A stretch of DNA of 64,000 nucleotides from Diploptera punctata (Eukaryota; Arthropoda; Insecta; Blattodea; Blaberidae): positions 434,001 to 498,000 of the forward strand of contig JASPKZ010003438.1 in NCBI GenBank assembly GCA_030220185.1. Reading direction: 5' to 3'. The notes beneath the pieces were generated by a model. That model saw only the letters and a list, made by a program, of their open reading frames with translations. It did not search any database and had not been told where the DNA came from. Below are positions 53,195-61,356 of the stretch, piece after piece (positions within the stretch are counted from its first letter, which is position 1; each line of letters starts with the position of its first letter). The translations under genes and the position numbers were made by a program.

Positions 53195-54060
53195 GTCCAC
53201 AGAAACACTTTCCGGTTATAAACAGGTATAGCGATGCTGTAAGTTGTTGGATTTACATGAATCTGGTGTCATTAGAAAGAGACACTCAAACAGTTTAGTA
53301 CCTACCTCAAAGACACTCAATGTTTAGAATGTGGGATCTTCAAAACAGTGGATTTAGGAATTTTTAAATTATTAGCTAGTCATTCGTGCAGATTTTCAAG
53401 GACAACATGCAGATGCCTCCTGCACATTTCTACAATTTCCACACTGACAGCCGTTTCCCTGAATGGGTTTTCCTCTTGTCACATACGCATCCATCCTCAA
53501 CAAACTGTCTATACCATTTCAGAATCATTTTGTTATATGGTGCCTCATGTTAAAATTCTGTCTGAAAGTACACTGATCACTTACTACACTTCGTGTGCTA
53601 TGGTATTCCAATATACACCAACTACATTCCCTACTATTGTTTATTTGTTTCTTGACTCAGCTCATACTTCTTAAGAAGTATGAGCTGAGTCAAGAAACAG
53701 ATAAACAGTATTAAAATAAACCGCATAGTGTTATTTCCTACCTACATAACTTAATACATTCTCTATGTTCCTGTGGGTTTGCCATAACACCGTTAATTCA
53801 CAGAGACGTCACAATTGTAACATTCAGACCATTTAAACCAACAATGACGGCAAACGAAATCCAAACAGCGTCTTTTTACAACTTTCTTTTTTCTTCTTGT
53901 GCTGCCATCTTTTGCAGGTCAACAATATAAATTGCACAACTCCTGAAATTGTTTGAGTTTCTCTTTCTAATGACACCAGTCCCAAGTAAATCCAACAACT
54001 TACAGGTACACTATAACTGTTTATAACTGGGAAATGTTTCTGTGAACACCTGGTATTGTT
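53195..54060 (-). mobile_element. Mariner-like/DUF4817 element with ~110-bp inverted ends
   Basis: The ends 53205-53300 and 53945-54055 are inverted copies (TAAGTTGTTGGATTTAC, GGTGTCATTAGAAAGAGA). The minus strand carries a broken HTH relic (FRQNFNMRHHIT, MILKWYRQFVEDGCVCDKRK) of the type R-F---Y----P----I--W---F--TG found at the start of these transposases. No DDE domain remains. A perfect-looking palindrome sits inside at 53635-53710. Confidence 0.6.
53635..53710. repeat. 38-bp-arm palindrome without spacer
   Basis: Centred between 53672 and 53673 (CTTCTTAAGAAG). The inner 27 bp of each arm are perfect, and two mismatches occur further out. Followed by AAAATAAACCGCATAGTGTT, which resembles the terminal box of Penelope tails. 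Confidence 0.85.
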
Positions 54061-54340
54061 GATTTAGACCAAGAAGAAGTTTGTAATTATTTATATAAGG
54101 ACATTTTTCTCATTGCTGAGGTTTTCTAGTGGTAATGTCATTGACTCAGATGCAGCAGGTGCTGATTTGATACTAATCAATTTTTTTTGCTAAAAATGAA
54201 ATAAATTCCCTTGAAACATGTTCCAGGTGAGATATAAGTAACTAATTAATTTCCTTTAAGTTACTGGCCTTTTAAGAGGGACAAGCTGTTTTCTAAATTA
54301 CCTAAAATTTAAACAAAGTTTGAGATTAAAAATAATAAGA
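54061..54340. other. Spacer, nothing recognised
   Basis: No recognised feature. Confidence 0.4.
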
Positions 54341-54344
54341 ATTA

Positions 54345-54490
54345 AATTAATCATGAATTCTTCTTACCTCATACATCTATATTTTTTTAACACAACTGCA
54401 GTGTTGGGAAAAATATAATTTACATTCATTGTTAAGAAATAGATATATGAGGTAAGAAGAATTCACAATTCACTTGATTCTTATTAAGAA
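54345..54490. repeat. Palindrome with PLE-style TATGAGGTAAG
   Basis: Arms GAATTCTTCTTACCTCATA (54356) and its inverted copy TATGAGGTAAGAAGAATTC (54452), with more distant partial pairing. The right flank has AAACCTCATAATG, the terminal box. I see no hammerhead core here. Confidence 0.65.
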
Positions 54491-54982
54491 AACCTCATAA
54501 TGTAAAAATTCCCAAATTTATTTTATTAAATTAAAAATAATGTTTCTCAATACCTAAAAATTCATTCATTAAGCTTCATGAGATATTAAATAAAATAAAA
54601 AATACATAAAATTAGCAAACATTAGAATGATGATTAGTATTAGATTGAAAGAGAAATTCAGCAAGCAAAAACTGTGTTGTTTTTAATGACGAATAAATGG
54701 AAAATATATTTTCAACAAATAATTTATTTTATTTTTCTTCATTATTTGTGGATTTTTTTAAGGCTAATGTTAAATAAATAAAATATGATATAAAAACAAA
54801 ATTCTATGTGTGAAATATGACACTGTTTTTCTCTTGAAGTTGTAATGTTTATGAAATGATTATACTTTTTTGATTAATGAAGTGTGTGCAGAAGTGTTAA
54901 AATATGACGCACTGGTACTTAGAACTAGAGTCTGGATTTTTACATAATAAAAGATAAGATTGTAATACAGATAGTATATATT
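54491..54982. other. AT-rich spacer
   Basis: No recognised feature. Confidence 0.4.
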
Positions 54983-55508
54983 ATTCAACTGTTTGTGTGT
55001 GGAACCAAAACAAAAGATAGTCAGAAGTCTTACTTCTCATTATAAAAAAGAAAAAAGTAAAGTGATCCCACAACAGACCCGGAGGCCCTTGGGGTAGTAG
55101 GAGGTTAGGGCTCCCACTTTATGTCAGCCGGGTTGTCAGCCCTGCGTGACGACCGCCTTTACCCCCAGAACAAGCATCTGGTACTCATTTATGTTAGAGG
55201 CTGAGTCGACCCCAGGGCCATAGTGCCGCCAGAGGGTTTGGGTCAGTTTAAAAATCCTGACCCCAACGGGACTTGAACCCTCGACCCTCTGGCTTGTAGC
55301 TCAGTGCCTTAACCACTACACTACGGCACTAAGATAAAATCAAATGTTTCATACCGCTCCTCATATTCATCTCATTACACTATTCAACTGTTTGTGTGTG
55401 GAACCAAAACAAAAGACAGTCAGAAGTCTAACTTCTCATTATACAATTCAACTGTTTGTGTGTGAAACCAAAACAAAATATAGTAATAGGTGTAACTTCT
55501 CATTATAC
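54983..55508. repeat. Three copies of a ~64-bp unit, split by a SINE
   Basis: Units beginning ATTCAACTGTTTGTGTG at 54983, 55382 and 55446 and ending CTTCTCATTATA. The family 1 SINE lies between units 1 and 2. Confidence 0.8.
55065..55330 (-). repeat. SINE family 1 (copy 4)
   Basis: Minus-strand head GTAGTGTAGTGGTTAAGGCA and GGGTTCAAGTCCCG, full family body. The best-preserved copy of the four. Confidence 0.85.
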
Positions 55509-55894
55509 TATGTTGCAATCTTAACTTTTAAGTACATAAAGATCCGGACTCTACTTATAACATTTTCGTGATACCTCTAATTCCATGATAAAATTTCAAT
55601 TCATTGTCATAGAAATAAATGTTTTAAAAAGTAATTCCTGGGTTACTCCAGACATGGCATAAGCTTTCTTCTTTCCATTTTATTACTTTTGCCCGCCTTT
55701 TAAAAACCAATATAAAGCCTCAAAAGTCATTGTGAAGCTAAAAGTGGTTGAAGAAGTAATTTTTCTGTCTCTCTCCTGACTGTTCTTGAAGAAATATTCT
55801 GTATTTTGTGTGTTTATTTAATAGTTATATAACATTGTAATATTGTATTTTAATATCAACTGATACATGAGTCTTAATAATATAAGAGCATAAT
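55509..55894. other. Spacer, nothing recognised
   Basis: AT-rich, no recognised feature. Confidence 0.4.
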
Positions 55895-56650
55895 ACAGTA
55901 AAAGCTCCTTATTCTAAGAGGATCTGTTCCGCAAATATATCACGAATATGAAATGATAATTTGTATGGGTATATGGGGGTTACGTTCCAAGGTTACAGGA
56001 TAAATTAAAAAATATCAAAATAAAATAAATTAATGAGAGATTTTGAACAATTTCTATTAATTATTACTGTCAGGTTTAGACAAGGACTTAAAGAACTTAG
56101 TATTTTTTTCCTATTTTGCCACTTTCAAAATGTCTTTCAGTTAAGATTGATATTCAGCTGTGAATTCTGCAATAGAATTCCTTATTTTCTCTTCAGATTT
56201 CTTGATTCATTGACATTGAAATAGCACAATGTAGATGCAAACGACTCGCCAATATGTGATAAACGGTCAAGCATTTCTATTTTCATTTAAGCGAAAACAT
56301 GATTTTTTTCTCTTCGGTACTAATTTTTGTTTCCTTTTACTCAATATTATAAACTGGGTACAAAGCAGAAGAGACACGTGTTATTCAATAAAAATTAGTG
56401 CAATGAATAACAAGCTGAAACAATAATATACCGATCATGGCATTTATGAAAGTACATGTCGGCACGTGAAATACGACAAACAACTTTTAACAATGAAATT
56501 AGGGTTTTTGTTTTGTTTTGATATGTATTTGTCCATTTGGTCTGAATTACTATTTGTAAAAGCCACCTTGGCACCTGCCAGCATAAAAAAAAAACTGCTG
56601 ATGGTTAATAAAGGACACTAATCCTTCTAATCTACTAACCAGATCCACTC

Positions 56651-58867
56651 ACTTACTTACTTACTTACTTACTTACTCACTGGCACTATTGAACCCATAG
56701 GTTCATGGCCGCACGGACATAAGCTCGCAATACATCCCTATCCTGAGCTAATGCTTTCCAATCATTCCCTGTATAATCTACTTCCCTCAAATCATAGTTA
56801 ATGTTATTCTCCCACCTCATTCTTGGTCTACCAACTAGGCGTTTTCCCCTGGCTTTCCTACAAGAAGCTTCCATGCAAGTCTTTCATTCCCCATATGTGC
56901 TACATGTCCTGCCCATCGCGGTCTACGAGACTTAACTGTTCTTATTATATCTGGCTTCCTATAAAGACCATGTAGTTCACTGTTACATAATCTTCTCCAT
57001 TCACCTGTCTGTTCATCTCTCTTCAGTCCAAACATTTTTCTAATAACTTTTATTCTCAAGTACTCCAAATCTTCTTTCCTCCCTTAAAGTAAGCGTCCAT
57101 GTTTCGCATCCATATAATATAACTGGTAGAATAATAGTTTTATATATTTTCAGTTTAACGTTTTTTTGAAAGGAGTTGGGACATCAACAGTCTCTGCAAT
57201 GCATAATAGCACGCATTTCCAGAATTGAGCCTATGTTTAATTTCTTTATGCATCTCATTCCTATTTGTGATTATTGTTCCTAGGTATTTGAATTCAGCCA
57301 CATCCTCAAAATTTCCCTCATTTGTCATTAGCTGTCCATTTCCATTATATAATGAATTTCTACGTGTGACCATATATTTAGTTTTATTGATATTTACTTC
57401 CAGTCCTAATTTCTTAGTGTTACTCAATAGTGTGTGCATGTTGTCCTTTAGCATCTCCTCACAATCGGCCAATAATACTACATCATCAGCATAAACTAAC
57501 AGCTTATTAATATCATTGAGTTGTAAGCCTTCCTCATTCTCCAAAGATTTAATGGCATGCTCTAGTACAAAATTAAATAGTAGAGGAGATAGTGCATCTC
57601 CTTGCTTCAACCCATTCTAGATTTCAAGTGTCCGAAAACTGTTTGCCTACATGCACCCTACTCTTTGTGCCATTTAGACACATTCGTATAAGTCTAACTA
57701 ACTTTTTAGGAATTCCAAACTCCAGCAGGATACTATATAACTTCTCCCTCTTAATTGAATCATATGCTTTTTTGAAGTCTACATATAGTTGATGTACAGT
57801 ACCATTATATTCCCATTTATTTTCTAAAATCTGTCTTATACTAAAAATCTGATCTGTTGTAGACCTGTTTCTTCTAAATTCACATTGATGATCTCCTAGA
57901 ATCTCATCAATATAGGGAGTAAGTCTGCTTATTAATATATTTGTAAGAATTTTGTATGAAGTTGAAAGTAATGAGATGCCCTTGTAGTTGTTGCAATCAG
58001 TTTTATCTCCTTTCTTATAAATTGGTACGATAATTGATTCCTTCCATTCATCTGGAAGAGTTTCTTTTTCCCAAATCATACTAAGCAAACAACGTATCTT
58101 GTCCATCAATTTCCCCCCCCCCTGATTTTATCAGTTCTGTTGGGATCTCATCTGAACCTGATGCTTTATACATCTTCAATTTTTCAATCGCCATTTCAAC
58201 CTCTAATGCACTTGGCTCTGCGACTAGCATTTCTGCTGTCTGTAAATTATCCTCCTCAATGTCCTGTTCGGTATGTACATTTAGTAGCTGATTAAAGTAA
58301 CTTTTCTATCTATTTAATATAATCCTGGAATCTGCAATCATATCCCCATTTTCATTCCGAATTATGTTTGTTCTAGCCTGAAACCCTTTCTTCTCTATAC
58401 TAATTCCCTGATATAATTCTCTAATGTTCCTATTTTTTGCATTCATTTCAAGATCATTAATCTTCTCTCTTAAATATTTCCTCTTTTTACTCTTTAGTAA
58501 CTTGGTGGTTTCCCATCTAATACCACCCAATTGCTCTAAATTTACCTCATTTGGCTCGTGTAACCATTTCATTTTTGCTAGCTTTCTTTTCTTTACAATG
58601 TCGGCACATTCCTCATCAAACCATTTCTTGTTTTGCCTCTTTTTTAAACAACCAATGCTTTCTGATGCTGACAATTTAATAGTATCTCTTATAGCCTCCC
58701 ATTCTTTATTTATATCAGTTTCTTCTTCGTTTGCCAAATTGTCATCTGAAGATTCCAGTACATCAAATCTATTAGCAATTTTGATTTGATATTCTTGCCG
58801 CATTTCATCATTTTTCAAGTTTTATTCAAATTTTACAGAATCATCTTTAGCGTTTGTTCCTCTCATA
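56651..58867 (-). mobile_element. LINE family A, 2.2-kb 5'-truncated copy
   Basis: Minus-strand copy starting in the linker after the APE domain and running through RT to the 3' end, a (TTAC)n tail at about 56652-56680. Flanking GATCCAC repeats (56644-56650 and 58868-58874) are target duplications in the Tigger element. Readable: KKRQNKKWFDEECADI, IIVPIYKKGDKTDCNNYKGI, YVDFKKAYDSIKREKL, KQGDALSPLLFNFVLEH and LLVYADDVVLLADC. A few stops and shifts (57610, 58110, 57160). Confidence 0.9.
57155..58109 (-). pseudogene. LINE A reverse transcriptase (two frames)
   Basis: 161 codons (58109-57624) hold the fingers and motif A: SIIVPIYKKGD, NYKGISLLSTSYKI and YVDFKKAYDSI. After a stop near 57615, 151 codons (57610-57155) hold motifs B and C: MKQGDALSPLLFNF and YADDVVLL. 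All catalytic Asp are present. The break is a single TAG (NGL*), so the copy died recently. Confidence 0.85.
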
Positions 58868-59129
58868 AGCGATCCACGAATAAGGAAATTTTAGCTGCGA
58901 ATACAGGAACTGTGTTGCAATTTTTTAACCTGCGAATAAGGAGCTTTCACTATATTCTACTCATTTAACAGGGCAATACCAATTAAACATACAGTGGGTA
59001 AGTAGGCATTTGATTGAAACCAATTTCATAAAATCATTTCTTCATTGCTCGTTAAATTATTGAGTTTTTCAATTTTCATTGTTATTTCTCTAAAATATTA
59101 TTACTATTATTTCATGTAATTATAGCAAA

Positions 59130-59555
59130 AAAGGGCACCAAAATTTTACAGAAAACAAATCAATCCTTGTCCTACCATTCTGCAAAAATTATAATTAAAC
59201 TTCCAGAAAGAACTGATGGAGCACTTCAAATCACAAAGTAATGAGAAACCATGGGCAGCTATCTTGCAGAATAAAAACTTAATACCTGAACAACCAAGAC
59301 ACAAAGCAGTAGCAACATTGAGACTGTTAAACAGGTCATGACTACCTGGCAGCACATCTCCATAAAATTTGAATCTTCAACTCTCCAAATTGTATCCTGT
59401 GCCAAGACAATAACACTATCATGAACAAAGATCATCTTGCTAGCTGTGAGGCTCTGAAGATGTCACCTGCAAGAGCTCTGGCAGGACTCTATTGGGAAGC
59501 AAGAAAGCAAATGGAACACATCCAAGCTAATGGGGCATTACTACTACTACTTATT
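59130..59555 (+). pseudogene. LINE C-terminus fragment (RNase-H-type LINE)
   Basis: Readable in mixed frames: HKAVATLRLLTGHDYLAAHL, then CILCQDNNTIMNKDHLASCE and ARALAGLYWEARKQM. This resembles the end of LINEs with an RNase H domain (LLTGH--L--HL---G, C--C------HLL-C). 5' truncated. Confidence 0.6.
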
Positions 59556-59588
59556 TCATGTCCATGTTTATAATGGACAATATTTTTG

Positions 59589-59948
59589 TTTTTATTATTG
59601 ATTTAACACTTCTCACTTAAGGATAAATTATATTTGAAGAGAAAAATTTATCCTTCAGTGAGAAGTGTTAAATCAATAATAAAAACATTAATAGAAGCCC
59701 TACTGCTTTATAAAGTAGTGTTAAATTCCCAACAAATGTCTTCTTAACTAAGAAGCCGCCATTTGCAAATATAGAAGCAAAGGTTTCAAAGCATTTGGCG
59801 CAGGGAATTACAACGTATATAAGAGAAAAATTTGCATCTAGATTGCAACTCGCCTCAGTAGCTCAGTTGGTAGAGCATTTGGCCCGGCAAGCCAAAGTCC
59901 CGGGTTCGAGTCTCCATCTAGGTGAAAATTTTTCTCTTCAAATATAAA
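59589..59948. mobile_element. tRNA-like foldback retroposon, copy 4, with tail-to-head junction
   Basis: Flanked by perfect 13-bp repeats GACAATATTTTTG (59576-59588 and 59949-59961). The left end reads inward as the 3' tail (TTTTTATTATTGATTTAACA) in minus orientation; at about 59640 orientation flips to plus and the same tail (59655-59686) runs directly into the leader (AATAGAAGCCCTACTGC), then the tRNA-like unit and trailer. The plus part therefore crosses the end of one unit into the next. Confidence 0.82.
59852..59923 (+). ncRNA. tRNA-like unit, 72 nt (foldback 4)
   Basis: GCCTCAG, TAGCTCAGTTGG, TTGGC/GCCAA with loop CCGGCAA, GGTTCGAGTCT and TCTAGGT. One base shorter than the 73-nt units. 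Followed by TTTTT within 13 nt. Confidence 0.65.
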
Positions 59949-60054
59949 GACAATATTTTTGCTAGAAAGTATAGAACTGTTATATATGTTTGCAGACATT
60001 TTATCATCATTTGTAATCTATTAATATAATTTAAAGTTAATTTAATATTTAAAG

Positions 60055-60215
60055 GAAGTGACACTATGAGGTTTATTTTAATTCAAATGAGTTAGAATAT
60101 TAATGATTCACATCATATCTGTAGATTTCTTAAAGACCACAGTTTCGACATGCTATCTACAAATATGAGGTGAGTCTTGAATATTCTAACTCATTTTAAT
60201 TTAATGTTAAGTTTA
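60055..60215. repeat. Palindrome with PLE terminal box
   Basis: Left flank AAGGAAGTGACACTATGAGG (60053-60073), then arms with AAATGAGTTAGAATATTAAT and its inverted copy at 60175-60200. The right arm reads AAATATGAGGTGAGTC. A GAAACTGTGGTC stretch on the minus strand looks like the second half of a hammerhead, but no first half is present. Confidence 0.65.
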
Positions 60216-60289
60216 TTTTAGAGGGAAATGAGCCTTAATTTTGAATGTTGTTTGATATCACTTATTAATTTTTGATTTGCTCTCATATA

Positions 60290-60740
60290 GCTTCTAATAT
60301 TGATTATAAAAAAATTATATAGGAAAAACAAAAAGAAATTTCAAAACAAGGGCGAAAGAACATCTTATAAATGTCAAAAATGGTGAAGTAGAAAAATCAG
60401 CAGTAGCTGCTCATGCTTGGTCCGAAAAGCATCTTATTGAATCAAAAGCTAGTCTAATTAAACAAATAGATAAACAAAAGGAACCCACAGTTTGGGAAAA
60501 TAATCTACATTCAGAAAAACAAGAAAGAAAAACTTATGAACTTTGAAATTCTCGCAGATTCTGACCTGATCCGGAGATTTATTGGTCCACCAACAGAGGA
60601 ATGAAGAAGGGTTATTCCGATCGACATAACTTCAGTCGTCAAGAGTGTACTGAGGATTGGATCGCCAAGACCCGGAAATCGCGATATATTTAGAAGATTG
60701 ATTATGAGGAGAGGTATGAAACATTTCAATTAAACCTCAT
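60290..60740 (+). pseudogene. Penelope-like element (family PLE-4): GIY-YIG end and tail
   Basis: From 60310: YIGKTKRNFKTRAKEHLINV, EKSAVAAHAWSEKHL, KEPTVW and FEILADSDLIRRFI in broken frames, the second half of the Penelope endonuclease. The GIY motif itself is missing (5' truncation). The tail carries a hammerhead-like motif, then TTATGAGGAGAGG and AAACCTCATAGG. Confidence 0.78.
60640..60695 (+). ncRNA. Hammerhead-like motif of PLE-4
   Basis: CTGAGGA (60650-60656) intact, stem-loop TTGG/CCAA, then GACCCG before GAA (60675-60677), stem III ATC with GAT around GC, cleavage base A60686. Stem I is three pairs (GTA with TAT). The six extra bases between stem II and GAA are unusual. Confidence 0.45.
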
Positions 60741-61344
60741 AGGGTCGTATCTATGTACGCATTAGACCATAAAAGTTGTTCTCTGCTGAGAAGTTGCATC
60801 CAAAGACGTTTTTGCGTACTCAAAAGTCTGTTTATGCGATAATAATTGTCGCAATTCCTAGGCTACCTGGCGAGGTGACTTTGCTGAGAACAAATCGTGA
60901 GCAACCCGTTGGGAACCGATGTACTTTTGAAATCTTGCTGCTTTATCCAACATGTCGGACCTTGAAGACTTCGATCATGTTTTCGGTATATGCGGAGAAG
61001 AAGAATTTGATAGAATCTACCAAAGAATTCAACTGGAAGAACAGGAGAATCGGCGTAATATCACGCGATGCAGACGTCGTCGTCGTATACGGTATTATTT
61101 GCGGGATGCAAGCGTAAATGCATATCTAAAGAAGACGAAAATAACAGAAGTGGTTTTATCGCTGAGAATTATGGGTAATTTCTTGCCAATATTATGAAAA
61201 AATACTTTCATGCATGATCAGTCAGCAACTCGCTAATTCAAACTTTGCACGTTCTCACGGAAAACTCAACTTACCAGAGACTAATGTATTTACATGCGGC
61301 CCATAGTGATTTATTGCTATAAAAGTTCAATAATTGATTATTAA
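60741..61344 (+). other. Region with a possible HARBI1-like N-terminus
   Basis: An 81-codon frame at 60952-61197 begins MSDLEDFDHVFGICGEEEFD and has an Arg-rich stretch RCRRRRRIRYYLRDAS. Arg-rich R-Y-L-D blocks occur at the start of PIF/Harbinger nucleases, but the nuclease core is absent. It could also be a leader of the LINE that follows. Low confidence. Confidence 0.3.
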
Positions 61345-61356
61345 CTTTAATAAACA

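Larger units (their letters stand above)
55895..58957 (-). mobile_element. Tigger/pogo-like element, split by a LINE A insertion
   Basis: Left end TACAGTAAAAGCTCCTTATT at 55895, right end reversed (AATAAGGAGCTTTCACTATA) at about 58957. Without the LINE insert it is about 0.84 kb, colinear with remnant 1 at 4184 in reverse. The transposase N-terminus is decayed. Confidence 0.75.

Noticed and set aside
58424..58968. Plus-strand frames of 60-121 codons
   Set aside because: They are the antisense of the LINE A linker coding sequence on the minus strand; the same holds for the minus-strand frames at 62222-63808.
60079..60200. Hammerhead on the minus strand (GAAACTGTGGTC)
   Set aside because: The GAAAC...GTC half fits, but no CTGANGA lies upstream at a workable distance.
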